64,000 bases of DNA from Qipengyuania vulgaris (GCA_000756795.1 CCSI01000001.1:496001-560000); one strand, 5' to 3'. Shown: positions 43,727 through 54,091, counted from the stretch's first letter. Notes: a model not told the origin generated them from the sequence alone. Made by a program: numbers and translations.

Positions 43727-44620
43727 ATGCGCCGCGATGACATGGCTGACCTTGCGGCATTCGCCGTGGTCGCCGAGGAGGGTAGCTTCACCCGCGCTTC
43801 CAAGCGGCTGGGCTTGTCTCAATCTGCACTGAGCCAGATTGTCAGACGTCTGGAGGAAAGGCTCGGCCTGCGACTGCTTGCACGAACGACCCGCAGTGTC
43901 GCCCCGACGGAAGTTGGCGAGCAACTTCTCTCCACCCTCTCGCCGATGTTGCGCGATCTCGACGCCAGCATCGAGGCGCTCAGCGAAGCTAAGGAAAAGC
44001 CTTCCGGCAAAATCCGTATCACTTCGGTGGAGCACGCTGCCAAGCAGTTCCTCATTCCTGCCTTGGCAAAGGTCCTGCCGGAGAACCCCGATGTGAAGGT
44101 CGAGATCGAGGTGGACTATGGCCTGAAAGACATCGTCGCTTCTCATTTCGACGCCGGTGTCAGGCTGGGCGAGCAGGTCGAGAAGGATATGATCGCCTTA
44201 AGATTATCGCCCCCGATCCCGATGGCGATCGTCGCCTCACCAGCCTACTTCGAGCGTCATCCGGCACCATCGATACCACGCGAGCTCAGCCAACATGTGT
44301 GCCTCAATCTACGCATGCCGACCTCGGGGACCTTCTATGAGTGGAGGCTCTCGAAGGATGCCAAGGCCGTCCATGTCCGCTTGGACGGGCAATTGGCTTT
44401 CAATGCGCTCGGCCCCATCAGGGATGCAGCGCTTGCTGGCCTCGGGATCGCGAACCTGCCGCTGGACCAGGTGCAGGAGTTCCTGTGTTCGGGCCGACTG
44501 GAAAGGGTCATGCCCGACTGGAGCGAAGATCTGCCACCATACTACCTATATTATCCGCACCGGCGTCATGGTTCGGCCGCCTTCCGGCTTGTAATTGAGG
44601 CAATGCGTTGGCGTGATTGA
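43727..44620 (+). CDS. LysR family transcriptional regulator
   Basis: A 297-residue protein. The N-terminal winged helix has FAVVAEEGSFTRASKRLGLSQSALSQIVRRLEERLGLRLLARTTRSVAPTEVG. The C-terminal effector domain (about 90-295) is the periplasmic-binding-like fold common to the CrgA-like LysR group. It is divergent from the hydrolase gene across 97 bp, the classic LysR layout, so autorepression and control of the hydrolase are likely. No clear T-N11-A site was picked with confidence. Confidence 0.95.
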   Translation: MRRDDMADLAAFAVVAEEGSFTRASKRLGLSQSALSQIVRRLEERLGLRLLARTTRSVAPTEVGEQLLSTLSPMLRDLDASIEALSEAKEKPSGKIRITSVEHAAKQFLIPALAKVLPENPDVKVEIEVDYGLKDIVASHFDAGVRLGEQVEKDMIALRLSPPIPMAIVASPAYFERHPAPSIPRELSQHVCLNLRMPTSGTFYEWRLSKDAKAVHVRLDGQLAFNALGPIRDAALAGLGIANLPLDQVQEFLCSGRLERVMPDWSEDLPPYYLYYPHRRHGSAAFRLVIEAMRWRD

Positions 44621-44669
44621 GCACGTGGAAGTTCTCGATTGGTCTCGTTCCCTGCCATGCAGGACTACC

Positions 44670-45587
44670 TCACTCCGGCAAGAAATCCGGCACCGAGAGA
44701 TACCGCTCGCCCGTATCGTAATTGAACCCTAGCACGCGGCTGCCTGCGTCCAGCTCCGGCAGCTTCTTCGCAATCGCTGCCAGCGTCGCGCCGCTCGAGA
44801 TGCCGACCAGTAGGCCCTCCGTCGCCGCACATTTGCGCGCCCATTCCTTGGCGTCTTCCGGCTCAACCTGGATGGCACCGTCGATGGCTTGCGTGTGGAG
44901 GTTCCCCGGCACGAAACCTGCGCCGATGCCCTGGATGGGGTGGGGGCCGGGCTGGCCGCCGCTGATGACGGGGGAGAGGGTGGGCTCGACCGCATAGGCC
45001 TTCATGTGCTCCCACGTCTCTTTCAGCACTTCGGCGCAGCCGGTGAGGTGGCCGCCGGTGCCGACGCCGGTGATCATCACGTCGATCGGCTCATTGGCGA
45101 AGTCAGCGAGGATCTCGCGTGCGGTGGTGCGCTTGTGGACTTCGAAGTTCGACGGGTTGTCGAACTGGCTCGGCATCCACGCGCCCTCGGTCTGCTCGAC
45201 CAGTTCCTCGGCGCGCGCGATGGCGCCCTTCATGCCGCCTTCCTTGGGCGTGAGGTCGAAGGTCGCGCCATAGGCCAGCATCAGGCGGCGGCGCTCAAGG
45301 CTCATGCTTTCGGGCATGACGAGCACGAGCTTGTAGCCCTTGACTGCGGCGGCCATGGCAAGGCCGATGCCGGTATTGCCGCTGGTCGGCTCGATGATCG
45401 TGCCGCCGGGCTTGAGTTTGCCTGCCTTTTCCGCATCCTCCACCATGGCGAGGCCGATGCGGTCCTTGATGGAGCCGCCCGGATTGGCGCGCTCGCTCTT
45501 CACCCAGACCTCGTGGTCGGGGAACAGGCGCGAGAGGCGAATGTGCGGGGTATTGCCGATAGTTTCGAGGACGGACTGGGCTTTCAT
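44670..45587 (-). CDS. cysK: Cysteine synthase A (O-acetylserine sulfhydrylase)
   Basis: A 305-residue PLP enzyme. The Schiff-base Lys is in [10 protein letters not shown] (about 41), the phosphate-binding loop is [13 protein letters not shown], the second glycine loop is [10 protein letters not shown], and the C-terminal [12 protein letters not shown] supplies the Ser for the pyridine ring. It makes cysteine from O-acetylserine and sulfide. Start ATG 45587 overlaps the upstream MFS gene's stop by four bases and has AGGAGC before it. The MFS gene may export cysteine or a related product, but that is a guess. Confidence 0.96.
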   Translation of the reverse strand: MKAQSVLETIGNTPHIRLSRLFPDHEVWVKSERANPGGSIKDRIGLAMVEDAEKAGKLKPGGTIIEPTSGNTGIGLAMAAAVKGYKLVLVMPESMSLERRRLMLAYGATFDLTPKEGGMKGAIARAEELVEQTEGAWMPSQFDNPSNFEVHKRTTAREILADFANEPIDVMITGVGTGGHLTGCAEVLKETWEHMKAYAVEPTLSPVISGGQPGPHPIQGIGAGFVPGNLHTQAIDGAIQVEPEDAKEWARKCAATEGLLVGISSGATLAAIAKKLPELDAGSRVLGFNYDTGERYLSVPDFLPE

Positions 45588-46918
45588 GGCATCTGCTCCT
45601 GGAGCTTTTCTTCTGGTGTTTCTTCGGGGTTTTGTTCTTGTAATTCTTCAGGCGGGTCGAAGGTCCGCGTGGTACGCAGGACCGGGAAAATTTTCGTCCA
45701 GGTCGCCACGGTGACGATGGCGCCCGCGCCTCCGGTCACTACCGCCGCTACCGGACCGATAGCATAGGCGAGGCTGCCAGAGAAAAAGTCGCCGAATTCG
45801 TTCGAGGCGCTGATAGTCAGCAGACTGACCGAGGAGACGCGTCCGCGCTTGTCGTCGGGGGTGTGCAATTGGATGAGCGACTGGCGGATATAGACGCTGA
45901 ACATGTCCGCCGCACCAACGATGAAGAGCATGACGAGGCTGAGCGGCATTGAGGTCGAGAAGCCGAAGACAATTGTGGCAACGCCGAAAATGGCGACGGC
46001 CCAGAGCATCTTGGGGCCGACATTGGTCTTCAGCGGCCGGAAGCTGAAATAGAGCGCGGTGATTGCCGCACCGACAGCAGGAGCCATGGCGAGCTGCGCA
46101 AGGCCCTTCTCGCCGACTTCAAGGATATCGCGCGCGTAAACGGGAAAGAGCGCGGTCGCCCCGGCAAGAAAGACGGCGAAGAGGTCCAGCGTGATCGCGC
46201 CGAGCACCATCTTGTTGCGCACGACGTAGCGCAGCCCTTCGACCATGGCGTGAATGGGCCTCTGGTTCTGCGGGCGCGGGGGCTGGGGGACCTTGCCGAT
46301 GAACGACAGCGCTGTGATGGAGGTGAGGAACAGCGCGCACGCCACGATGTAGGGCAGGCTCGGGAAGATGGCATAGGTGTATCCGCCGACCGCCGGGCCG
46401 ACAATCATGCCGACCTGCCAGCTTATGCTCGACAGCGCGATGGCGTTGGGGAGGATGCTCTTGGGCACCAGATTGGGGGCGAGGGCGGAGAGCGCTGGCC
46501 CGGCAAAGGCGCGCGCTATGCCGAGCAGGATGGCGACACCGAATATCCACGGCAGGGTAATCGCGTCATGCCACGTCAGCCATGCGAGGATGGCGGCGCA
46601 GACAAGTTGCAGCATGACCGTCAGCCGCCCGAGGTTCCGGCGGTCGAAATGGTCGGCGGCCCAGCCCGAGAAGGGCGTGAGGATGAACAGCGGTACGAAC
46701 TGCAACAGCCCGATCAGCGCCAGCTGGCCCGAACTTTCGGCCACGCTCATCCCGCCGTCGCGCGCGATGTTGTAGGTCTGCCACCCTATGATGAGCATCA
46801 TCGCATATTGCGCCAGCGTCATCGACAGGCGCGACAGCCAGTAGGCGCGGAAGTTCGCTATGCGCAGCGGCGACTGGGGAGGCGATGCTTCGGGCGAGGG
46901 CGCGGTGTCGGACGTCAC
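45584..46918 (-). CDS. MFS transporter (EntS-like group)
   Basis: A 444-residue protein with about twelve membrane helices and a conserved N-terminal [27 protein letters not shown]. The loop between helices 2 and 3 is [17 protein letters not shown], the MFS motif A. The group includes the enterobactin exporter EntS and other drug/metabolite exporters. The start is GTG at 46918 with no strong ribosome site. The C-terminal tail is hydrophilic ([19 protein letters not shown]). It is co-translated with cysK by ATGA. Confidence 0.92.
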   Translation of the reverse strand: MTSDTAPSPEASPPQSPLRIANFRAYWLSRLSMTLAQYAMMLIIGWQTYNIARDGGMSVAESSGQLALIGLLQFVPLFILTPFSGWAADHFDRRNLGRLTVMLQLVCAAILAWLTWHDAITLPWIFGVAILLGIARAFAGPALSALAPNLVPKSILPNAIALSSISWQVGMIVGPAVGGYTYAIFPSLPYIVACALFLTSITALSFIGKVPQPPRPQNQRPIHAMVEGLRYVVRNKMVLGAITLDLFAVFLAGATALFPVYARDILEVGEKGLAQLAMAPAVGAAITALYFSFRPLKTNVGPKMLWAVAIFGVATIVFGFSTSMPLSLVMLFIVGAADMFSVYIRQSLIQLHTPDDKRGRVSSVSLLTISASNEFGDFFSGSLAYAIGPVAAVVTGGAGAIVTVATWTKIFPVLRTTRTFDPPEELQEQNPEETPEEKLQEQMP

Positions 46919-46931
46919 GCCAGACGCATGA

Positions 46932-46970
46932 CAGGCCCGCCTTCGGTTGTGAAGACGGGCCTGCTTTGTT
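46932..46970 (+). terminator. Hairpin between the PilZ and MFS genes
   Basis: CAGGCCCGCCTTC (46932-46944) pairs with GAAGACGGGCCTG (46951-46963) with one mismatch; the T-rich tail CTTTGTTT is on the plus strand. Both neighbouring genes are on the minus strand, so it is 3' of the PilZ gene but in the weaker orientation. Its role is unsure. Confidence 0.4.
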
Positions 46971-46992
46971 TCCTAGAAGGAGGTTTTGCCGC

Positions 46993-47331
46993 TCAGCGCA
47001 GCTTGCGCAGCCTCGGATTGGGCTGGAGCGTGTCGATCAGCGACAGGAAGTCGTCGACGCGGATGATGCGTTCGAACTGGAAGCCCGCGCGATTGTCGCG
47101 GCACCAGATGCAATAGGCTTCGATGCGGCCGATGACCGGCAGTCGCACCACGACGCGCTCGCCGCGATTGATGGCGTCGGCATCGTCGATCATGAAGCCG
47201 TTCGCCGAGATATTCGCGATATGCATGCGCATGTCGCCCTTGCCGAAATGCTCGGCAATGACGGGGTGGTCGACCGGGTGGCGCGCCATCCGGCGCTGGT
47301 CGGTTACGCTGAGTTGTGCTCCGGCGCTCAT
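46993..47331 (-). CDS. PilZ domain protein
   Basis: A 112-residue protein. The PilZ core is visible as RRMARHPVDHPV (RxxxR region, about 13-20) and NISANGFMIDD (D/NxSxxG, about 41-50), followed by beta strands with VVRLPVIG and GFQFERI. The motif order is intact, so cyclic-di-GMP binding is plausible, though the Arg pair is spaced unusually. It might tie into the polysaccharide or motility output. Start ATG 47331. It stands alone between the MFS and tyrS genes. Confidence 0.88.
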   Translation of the reverse strand: MSAGAQLSVTDQRRMARHPVDHPVIAEHFGKGDMRMHIANISANGFMIDDADAINRGERVVVRLPVIGRIEAYCIWCRDNRAGFQFERIIRVDDFLSLIDTLQPNPRLRKLR

Positions 47332-47444
47332 GCGGTGTGAACCCTTTTTGATGTTCTCGTGACCCGCACCCTAATGCCGTACAAAGGCTGATAATTGGTA
47401 AACCGGGTGGTCAGAATTTCAAAAGGGTGGGCACCAAGACCCTG

Positions 47445-48674
47445 TCAGTGCCGGATAATCGCGTGTTTCTTCTTGCCTAAGGAAAGCTTGATTTCCGCGC
47501 CTTCGGCCACCTCGACGAGGGTGGAGGGGTCGATAACCGGCTCGCCGTCGAGTTTGACCGCATTTTCCGCCAGCTTGCGCTTCGCTTCCTTGCCCGAGGC
47601 GCAGAAGCCGAGGCCGGTGAGGACCGCGCCGATGCGCATGCCTTCCGCGCCGACTGCAATGCTCGGCAGGTCCTCGCCCGCGCCGCCGCCGGCGAAGGTG
47701 TCGGCTGCAGTCTTCTCGGCAGTCTCGGCAGCCTCGCGGCCGCGGACCAGCGCGGTGACCTCGTTCGCCAGCACGGTCTTGGCCTGATTGATGTCCGCAC
47801 CCTCGAGCGCTTCGAGGCGCGCAATTTCATCGAGCGGTAGATCGGTGAAGAGGCGCAGGAAGCGGCCCACGTCGCGGTCGTCGACATTGCGCCAGTACTG
47901 CCAGAAATCGTAACTCGGCAGCTGGTCCTCATTCAGCCAGACCGCGCCCGCGGCGGTCTTGCCCATCTTGGAACCGTCGGCGGTGGTCAGCAGCGGCGTG
48001 GTCAGACCGAAAAGCTCGCGCCCGTCCATCCGGCGCGCCAATTCCATGCCGTTGACGATATTGCCCCACTGGTCGCTTCCGCCCATTTGCAGGCGGCAGT
48101 CGTATCGCTGCGCCAGCTCGCGGAAATCGTAGGCCTGCAAGATCATGTAATTGAACTCGAGGAAGGTCAGCGGCTGTTCGCGCTCGAGCCGCAGCTTCAC
48201 CGAATCGAAGGTCAGCATGCGGTTGACCGTGAAGTGCGGCCCGACATCGCGTAGCAGTTCGATGTAGCCGAGCTGGCTCAGCCATTCGTCATTGTTGACC
48301 ATGACCGCATCGGTCGGACCGTCACCGAAGGTCAGCAGCCGCTCGAACACCTGGCGGATACCGGCGACATTGCTGGCGATAATCTCGTCCGTCATCATGC
48401 GCCGACTTTCGTCGCGTCCGCTGGGATCGCCAATCTTGCCGGTCCCGCCGCCCATAACCACGATTGGCTTATGCCCGGCCTGCTGGAGGCGGCGAAGCAT
48501 CATGATTTGCACGAGGCTGCCGATATGCAGCGAAGGGGCCGTAGGATCGAAACCGATATAGCCGGGCACCACTTGCCGCGCGGCAAGGGCGTCCAGCCCT
48601 GTCGGATCGGTAATCTGGTGGATATAGCCGCGCTCTTCGAGCAGACGCAGGAGTTCGGATTGGTAGGTGCTCAT
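47445..48674 (-). CDS. tyrS: Tyrosyl-tRNA synthetase
   Basis: A 409-residue class I synthetase, usual bacterial length. Start ATG 48674 ([22 protein letters not shown]). [17 protein letters not shown] holds the HIGH-like motif and SKMGKT the KMSKS-like loop. The C-terminal S4 RNA-binding domain ends with [12 protein letters not shown]. It charges tRNA-Tyr. A DOMON-like gene starts 33 bp away in the other direction. Confidence 0.97.
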   Translation of the reverse strand: MSTYQSELLRLLEERGYIHQITDPTGLDALAARQVVPGYIGFDPTAPSLHIGSLVQIMMLRRLQQAGHKPIVVMGGGTGKIGDPSGRDESRRMMTDEIIASNVAGIRQVFERLLTFGDGPTDAVMVNNDEWLSQLGYIELLRDVGPHFTVNRMLTFDSVKLRLEREQPLTFLEFNYMILQAYDFRELAQRYDCRLQMGGSDQWGNIVNGMELARRMDGRELFGLTTPLLTTADGSKMGKTAAGAVWLNEDQLPSYDFWQYWRNVDDRDVGRFLRLFTDLPLDEIARLEALEGADINQAKTVLANEVTALVRGREAAETAEKTAADTFAGGGAGEDLPSIAVGAEGMRIGAVLTGLGFCASGKEAKRKLAENAVKLDGEPVIDPSTLVEVAEGAEIKLSLGKKKHAIIRH

Positions 48675-48706
48675 GATGGAGCGCCCGCTAGCATGGGGAT
48701 TTCGAA

Positions 48707-49249
48707 TTGGAAACGCATGAACTGACAGCCCACCCGGCCTATCCGCCATTGGAAGTGACGTCCGTGGTCGCACGTATTGTCTCGCGCGACGAAAACTGGC
48801 TGCGGCTGCGCTGGCGTATCGAGGGTTCGGGCAAGCTCGTCGTGCCCGCGTTTGCTGGCAAGGGCAGGGCGGACGAGCTTTGGCGAACGACCTGTTTCGA
48901 ACTGTTTCTCAAACCCGATGGCGGGACCGCCTATTGCGAGTTCAACCTCTCGCCGTCGGAACGCTGGGCGGCGTATGATTTCTCCGACCGCCGCGATGGA
49001 ATGGAGAACCGCGACACGCCCCGCGAACCCGAATGCACGATGAGGCAGGGCAGCAGCTTCGCCATTTTTGATGCTGCCATTCCGGCAGGCGCATTGCCCG
49101 AGGGCGATTGCGACGCGGGCCTGACCTGCGTGCTGGAGGAAGAAGGCGGCATCAAGAGCTTCTGGGCCATCGGCCATCCACAGGACCAGCCCGATTTCCA
49201 CGATCCGGCTTGCTTCACCGCGCGGCTTGCGGCACCTGCAACTGCATGA
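48707..49249 (+). CDS. DOMON-like domain protein
   Basis: A 180-residue protein starting at TTG 48707 ([10 protein letters not shown]) with GGGGA about seven bases before. It has a beta-rich fold without signal peptide; the motif [35 protein letters not shown] and the end [13 protein letters not shown] are typical of sphingomonad DOMON-like proteins. DOMON folds bind heme or sugars. The gene overlaps the NamZ-like gene by ATGA, so sugar binding in cell-wall recycling is a possible role, inferred from context only. Confidence 0.87.
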   Translation: METHELTAHPAYPPLEVTSVVARIVSRDENWLRLRWRIEGSGKLVVPAFAGKGRADELWRTTCFELFLKPDGGTAYCEFNLSPSERWAAYDFSDRRDGMENRDTPREPECTMRQGSSFAIFDAAIPAGALPEGDCDAGLTCVLEEEGGIKSFWAIGHPQDQPDFHDPACFTARLAAPATA

Positions 49250-50448
49250 AATTCGGGATAGACCGCCTCCTCACAGAAGACGACTTGCGCAAACCCCTCG
49301 AGGGCAAGCGCATTTCGCTCGTCGCCCATCCGGCCTCCGTCACTGCGCAGCTCGACCACTCGCTCGATGCGCTGATCGAGCGCGGACTCAACGTGACCAG
49401 CGCCTTCGGCCCGCAACACGGGCTGAAGGGCGACAAGCAGGACAATATGGTCGAGACTGCGGACGAGACCGACCCGCGCTACGGCATCCCCGTCTTCAGC
49501 CTCTATGGCGAAGTGCGCCGCCCTACGGGGCAGTCCATGTCGACCGCCGATGTGTTCCTGTTCGACCTGCAGGACCTCGGCTGCCGTATCTACACCTTCG
49601 TCACAACGCTGCTTTACCTGCTGCAGGAAGCCTCCACCTCGGGTAAATCGGTGTGGGTGCTCGATCGCCCCAACCCGGCGGGCGGTCCGGTCGAGGGTAC
49701 GCTCCTTCTCCCCGGTCAGGAAAGCTTTGTGGGTGCAGCGCCAATGGTGATGCGCCACGGCATGACGATGGGCGAAATGGGCCACTGGTTCATCGAGCAA
49801 TTCAATCTCGACGTCGATTACCGCGTCATCCAGATGGAGGGTTGGAAGCCCGGCGCCGCACCCGGCTTCGGCTGGCCCGAGCAGCGCGTCTGGATCAATC
49901 CGAGCCCCAACGCCGCCAGCCTCAACATGGCGCGCGCCTACGCCGGCACGGTCATGCTCGAAGGGACCAATCTCAGCGAGGGCAGGGGGACCACCCGCCC
50001 ACTCGAAGTGCTGTTCGGCGCGCCCGATATCGACGCGAATAAAGTGCTGGCGGAGATGATCCGCCTCTCGCCAGTCTGGCTGCGCGGTTGTGCCTTGCGC
50101 GAATGCTGGTTCGAGCCGACCTTCCACAAGCACGCCGGCAAGCTCAACAACGGGCTGATGGTCCATGCCGAAGGGCCGTTCTACGACCACCACGAATTCA
50201 AGCCGTGGCGCTTGCAGGCGCTCGCCTTCAAGGCCATCCGCAACCTCTACCCCGATTACGAGATCTGGCGCGATTTCCCCTACGAATACGAGTTCGACCG
50301 CCTCGCAATCGACGTCATCAACGGCGGCCCCGCCTTGCGCGAATGGGTCGACGACAGCGAAGCCGAACCGGGCGACCTCGACGAAATTGCCGGACGCGAC
50401 GAAGACACATGGCGCGAGACCATCGCACCGCATCTGCTTTACGGGTGA
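49246..50448 (+). CDS. DUF1343/NamZ-type exo-beta-N-acetylmuramidase (GH171 family)
   Basis: A 400-residue protein starting at ATG 49246 (MKFGIDRLL), overlapping the DOMON-like stop. DUF1343 motifs: LVAHPASVTAQLDHSLDALI, FGPQHGLKGDKQDNM, FDLQDLGCRIYTFVTTLLYLL, LDRPNPAGG, EGTNLSEGRGTTRPLEV. The founding member, NamZ of Bacillus subtilis, removes terminal N-acetylmuramic acid from peptidoglycan fragments. No signal peptide is seen, so it would act in the cytosol on imported muropeptides. Its 3' end overlaps the convergent DUF817 gene by ten bases. Confidence 0.92.
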   Translation: MKFGIDRLLTEDDLRKPLEGKRISLVAHPASVTAQLDHSLDALIERGLNVTSAFGPQHGLKGDKQDNMVETADETDPRYGIPVFSLYGEVRRPTGQSMSTADVFLFDLQDLGCRIYTFVTTLLYLLQEASTSGKSVWVLDRPNPAGGPVEGTLLLPGQESFVGAAPMVMRHGMTMGEMGHWFIEQFNLDVDYRVIQMEGWKPGAAPGFGWPEQRVWINPSPNAASLNMARAYAGTVMLEGTNLSEGRGTTRPLEVLFGAPDIDANKVLAEMIRLSPVWLRGCALRECWFEPTFHKHAGKLNNGLMVHAEGPFYDHHEFKPWRLQALAFKAIRNLYPDYEIWRDFPYEYEFDRLAIDVINGGPALREWVDDSEAEPGDLDEIAGRDEDTWRETIAPHLLYG

Positions 50449-51281
50449 TCCGCTAGCCCTCTGACGGGTTGGACGAGGCTCACCAGCACGAAGCTGATGA
50501 GCATCAGCAGGTACCAGCTGCTCAGCTTGGCGATGCTGACCATCTCCCAGCCGTCTTCCTGTCCGGGGTAATTCCAAGCATTGGCGAAGGTGGCGATGTT
50601 CTCGGCGAACCAGATGAACATCGCGACCAGCAGGAAACCGATGAGCAGCGGCATCCAGCGATGGACGCGCCAGTTGCGGAAATGGATTTTCGTGCGCCGG
50701 AACAGCCAGATGGTGGCTGCGAACAGCAACAGGCGGATATCCGGCAACCAGTGGTGCGCGAAGAAATTGATGTAGATCGCTACTGCCAGCGCATAGGTCG
50801 CCCAGCGCGGGGGATAGGCGGTGTAGCGGAAATTGAAGATACGCCAGACGCGCGCGATGTAGCTGCCGACGCTCGCATACATGAAGCCCGAGAAGAGCGG
50901 CACCGCGCCGATGTGGAGCAGGCTGTCTTCGGGATAGACCCATGAACCGGCAGCGGTCTTGAAGAGCTCCATCACCGTGCCGACCACGTGGAAGAGCAGG
51001 ATGACCTTCGCCTCGTCCCATGTCTCTAGCCGGAATGCGAGCATGCCCACCTGTATGGCGAGCGCGGCCAGGGTGAGGAAGTCGTACCGATGCAGCGCGG
51101 CATCGTCGGGATAGAGGAAGTGGGTGAGCAGGAGCAGGGCGAGGAGCAGTGCTCCGAACAGGCACGCCCACGCCTGCTTCACTCCGAACAGCAGGAACTC
51201 GTAGAGCCAGAGCCGCCAGCCGGTGCCGGGTTCGAAAGTCTCGAGACGCTGGCGCAGCGCCTCGAAGCGGGTGTGCTTCAA
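50439..51281 (-). CDS. DUF817 membrane protein
   Basis: A 280-residue protein with about eight membrane helices; the run ETWDEAKVILLFHVVGTVMELFKTAAGSWVYPE and the ANAWNYPGQ segment are typical of DUF817. The start is TTG at 51281 with AGGGGTGA six bases before, four bases after the stop of the VWA gene. Conserved Glu, His and Trp residues in the membrane part suggest a small-molecule or metal role, but the function is unknown. Confidence 0.88.
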   Translation of the reverse strand: MKHTRFEALRQRLETFEPGTGWRLWLYEFLLFGVKQAWACLFGALLLALLLLTHFLYPDDAALHRYDFLTLAALAIQVGMLAFRLETWDEAKVILLFHVVGTVMELFKTAAGSWVYPEDSLLHIGAVPLFSGFMYASVGSYIARVWRIFNFRYTAYPPRWATYALAVAIYINFFAHHWLPDIRLLLFAATIWLFRRTKIHFRNWRVHRWMPLLIGFLLVAMFIWFAENIATFANAWNYPGQEDGWEMVSIAKLSSWYLLMLISFVLVSLVQPVRGLADHP

Positions 51282-51285
51282 GCGC

Positions 51286-52467
51286 TCACCCCTGTTTGCG
51301 GCTCAGTTCGCGCATCGCATCGTCGAGACCGTCGAGCGAGAGCGGGTACATGCGGTCGTTCACCAGCTGCTTCATCACCTTGGTGGACTGCGAGTAATTC
51401 CACTGCTTCTCCGGCACGGGGTTCAGCCAGACGGTGGCGGGATAGGTGTTCACCACGCGCTGCATCCAGGTGGCGCCGGCTTCCTCGTTCATATGCTCTA
51501 CGCTGCCGCCCGGGTGGGTGATTTCATAGGGGCTCATCGCCGCATCGCCGACGAAGACGACCTTGTAGTCGTGCCCGTATTTGTGAAGCACGTCCCAGGT
51601 CTTGGTGCGCTCCTGCCAGCGGCGGCGGTTGTCCTTCCAGACGCCCTCGTAAAGGCAGTTGTGGAAGTAGAAGAATTCAAGGTTCTTGAACTCGCTCGTG
51701 GCAGCGCTGAACAGTTCCTCGGTCACCTTGATGAAGGGGTCCATCGAGCCGCCGACATCGAGGAAGAGGAGTAACTTCACCGCATTGTGCCGCTCGGGCC
51801 GCATGCGAATGTCGAGCCAGCCCTGCTTGGCCGTGCCGCGAATGGTCGCATCGAGGTCGAGCTCGTCCGCCGCACCTTCGCGCGCGAAGCGGCGCAACCG
51901 CCTCAGCGCCATCTTGATGTTGCGCGTGCCCAGTTCCTTGGTGTTGTCGAGGTTCTTGAACTCGCGCTTGTCCCACACCTTGATGGCGCGCTTGTGCTTG
52001 CTCTCGCCGCCGATGCGCACGCCTTCGGGGTTATAGCCGCTGTTGCCGAAGGGCGAGGTACCACCCGTGCCGATCCACTTGTTGCCGCCCTGGTGGCGCT
52101 TTTCCTGTTCCGCGAGCCGCTTCTTGAGCGTCTCCATGATCTCGTCCCAGTCGCCGAGGCTTTTGATCTTCTCCATCTCCTCTTCGGAGAGGAATTTCTC
52201 GGCCACGGCCTTCAGCCAGTCTTCCGGCACATCGACCGGGTTCTGGCCATAGTCGGTCAGGATGCCCTTGAAGACCTTGGAGAAAACCTGGTCGAAACGG
52301 TCGAGCAGGCCCTCGTCTTTCACGAAGGTGGCGCGGGAGAGGTAGTAGAAACTCTCGGGCGATTGTCCGATGACTTCCTTGTCCAGCGCCTCGAGCAGGG
52401 TGAGGTGCTCCTTGAAGCTGGCCTGGATGCCTGCAGCGCGCAGTTCGTCGACGAAATTGAAGAACAT
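51286..52467 (-). CDS. VWA domain protein of the CoxE family
   Basis: A 393-residue cytosolic protein. The N-terminal region (1-200) is the CoxE-like helical domain (FVDELRAAGIQASFKEHLTLLEALDK). The C-terminal VWA domain has a MIDAS start LFLDVGGSMD (DxGxS instead of DxSxS) and FVGDAAMSPYEI. CoxE-type proteins work with MoxR AAA+ ATPases, often in metal-centre insertion or protein-complex activation. The usual partner, a MoxR gene, lies at 54092 on the same strand but is separated by a chemotaxis receptor gene. DUF817 follows in operon. Confidence 0.92.
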   Translation of the reverse strand: MFFNFVDELRAAGIQASFKEHLTLLEALDKEVIGQSPESFYYLSRATFVKDEGLLDRFDQVFSKVFKGILTDYGQNPVDVPEDWLKAVAEKFLSEEEMEKIKSLGDWDEIMETLKKRLAEQEKRHQGGNKWIGTGGTSPFGNSGYNPEGVRIGGESKHKRAIKVWDKREFKNLDNTKELGTRNIKMALRRLRRFAREGAADELDLDATIRGTAKQGWLDIRMRPERHNAVKLLLFLDVGGSMDPFIKVTEELFSAATSEFKNLEFFYFHNCLYEGVWKDNRRRWQERTKTWDVLHKYGHDYKVVFVGDAAMSPYEITHPGGSVEHMNEEAGATWMQRVVNTYPATVWLNPVPEKQWNYSQSTKVMKQLVNDRMYPLSLDGLDDAMRELSRKQG

Positions 52468-52612
52468 GGCATGGCCCTACATGGCTGTGCGAGACCGCGC
52501 CAGTCCTGTTTCGCAACCTTGTTTTGTAAAAAGCCGACAGACTTAACGGGTCGCTAACCATTCTTCCTTAGAGCGCAGGCTGAACGAGACCAATAAAAGG
52601 GGTCGAATTAGT

Positions 52613-54013
52613 ATGGAAGTCAATGCAATCGATGCAAGGGGAGCATCGGCTCTTGACCGTATTCCGGAGGCTTGTGGCAAGGTCACGGTCGGATGTTCCG
52701 ACGTGGCCGGCATCGTCCAGGCCGTGCTCGACAGTTCGGGCGTCTTGCGGGCAGAGCACATCGAACTGCAGGGTACCGTAAAGGAACTGGAAGCCGACCA
52801 GCGCAAGGTCGCCGAAGCAAGCGACGAAGCGCGCCTTCTTTCGGCTCGCGCCATCGAGCGGCTGAACATGGGCACGACCCAAATCCAGTCCTCGCTTTCG
52901 CAGATCACCAACCTCCTCGACCTCGTCGAAACGCTTGCCACCCATGTCACCGGCTTTGCAGCCGCGATGGACCAGGTGAAGCGCTGTTCGCAGGACATCG
53001 AGCAGATTGCCGAGACGACCAACATTCTCGCTCTCAACGCCACCATCGAAGCGATGCGAGCCGGTGATGCCGGACGGACCTTTGCGGTCGTCGCCAACGA
53101 AGTGAAAACGCTCGCCGGCGAAACCCGCAAGGCGACCGACGAGATTGCCGACGTCATCGAGACGCTCGGCAGCGAGGCTGCCACCGTCATCGAACGCATC
53201 GAAGCGGGCGCGAAGGCTTCGAACGAGGCCAAGACCTCGGTCGCCAGCATTGATGCGACCATCGCGGGCGTCAGCCAGCTGGTCGAGGAAGTCGACAACC
53301 AGAACGACCAGATTACCCGCGCAACCGGCATGATGACCGAACATGTCGACCGCGTGTCGGCCGTCATCGACAGCTTCGACCGCGCGGCAAACGAGAACGA
53401 GGAACGCCTCGTGACCGCGCACGAGCGCATCACCGACCTTGAAATGACCGCGTCGGAAATGTTCGACCGCATCGTGCAGGCCGGACTCTCGCCAGAAGAC
53501 AGCCTGATGGTCGAAACCGCACAGAAGCGCGCCCGCGAAGTCGAGCAGCTTGCCGAGAAGGCGATTGCCGAGGGCAAGCTCAGCGTGGAGCAGCTGTTCG
53601 ACCAGAATTACCGGCAGATACCGAACAGCAACCCGGTCCGTTATCGCACCAGCCTAATGGATTGGGCGCACGAAAACTGGCGACACGTCCTCGACGACGC
53701 TGCAGAGGGTGACCAGCGCGTCATGGCTGCCGCCTGCACCGACATGGGCGGCTACCTGCCCACGCACCTCACGCGCCATTCGCAAGCGCCGACGGGGAAT
53801 GTCGAACTCGACACGCGCAATTGCCGCAATGGTCGCAAGATCCTAGATCCCATCGACCAGCGCGCCAAGGAGAGCAACGCTCCCTACATGATGGCGGTCT
53901 ATCGTCAGGAAAATGACGGCAAGAGCTACCGTGTGGTCCGCAACGTCTACGTGCCGGTCACCATCAATGGCCGCCGCTGGGGCGATTTCGAGCTCGCGTA
54001 CAGCTTCAGCTGA
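52613..54013 (+). CDS. Soluble methyl-accepting chemotaxis protein
   Basis: A 466-residue protein with no membrane segment. A coiled-coil N-terminal region is followed by the signalling hairpin tip [51 protein letters not shown] (about 123-175). A C-terminal domain (about 340-466) has [24 protein letters not shown] and the ending [13 protein letters not shown], as seen at the end of a group of cytosolic receptors. It would signal to CheA from the cytosol. No other che or flagellar gene is in the window. It lies antisense between the VWA and MoxR genes. Confidence 0.92.
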   Translation: MEVNAIDARGASALDRIPEACGKVTVGCSDVAGIVQAVLDSSGVLRAEHIELQGTVKELEADQRKVAEASDEARLLSARAIERLNMGTTQIQSSLSQITNLLDLVETLATHVTGFAAAMDQVKRCSQDIEQIAETTNILALNATIEAMRAGDAGRTFAVVANEVKTLAGETRKATDEIADVIETLGSEAATVIERIEAGAKASNEAKTSVASIDATIAGVSQLVEEVDNQNDQITRATGMMTEHVDRVSAVIDSFDRAANENEERLVTAHERITDLEMTASEMFDRIVQAGLSPEDSLMVETAQKRAREVEQLAEKAIAEGKLSVEQLFDQNYRQIPNSNPVRYRTSLMDWAHENWRHVLDDAAEGDQRVMAAACTDMGGYLPTHLTRHSQAPTGNVELDTRNCRNGRKILDPIDQRAKESNAPYMMAVYRQENDGKSYRVVRNVYVPVTINGRRWGDFELAYSFS

Positions 54014-54034
54014 TAGGAAGATTACCCCAAGAAA

Positions 54035-54078
54035 AAGGGCCGGGCAGCATCGCGCTTCCCGGCCCTTCTTCTTGCTTT
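54035..54078. terminator. Bidirectional terminator between the chemotaxis receptor and MoxR genes
   Basis: AAGGGCCGGG (54035-54044) and CCCGGCCCTT (54058-54067) form a 10-bp perfect stem. The plus strand continues CTTCTTGCTTT and the minus strand continues TTCTTGGGG after TT. It serves both the receptor gene ending at 54013 and the MoxR gene ending at 54092. Confidence 0.87.
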
Positions 54079-54091
54079 GAAAACAACCCTA

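Noticed and set aside
48931..51171. A 746-codon open frame on the minus strand opposite the DOMON-like/NamZ genes and running into DUF817
   Set aside because: It overlaps well-supported genes in the other frame over its full length and shows no known motif; GC-rich codon bias keeps it open.
53000..54013. Flagellar or full chemotaxis locus around the receptor gene
   Set aside because: No cheA, cheW, cheY or flagellar genes lie near it; only the single receptor is present.
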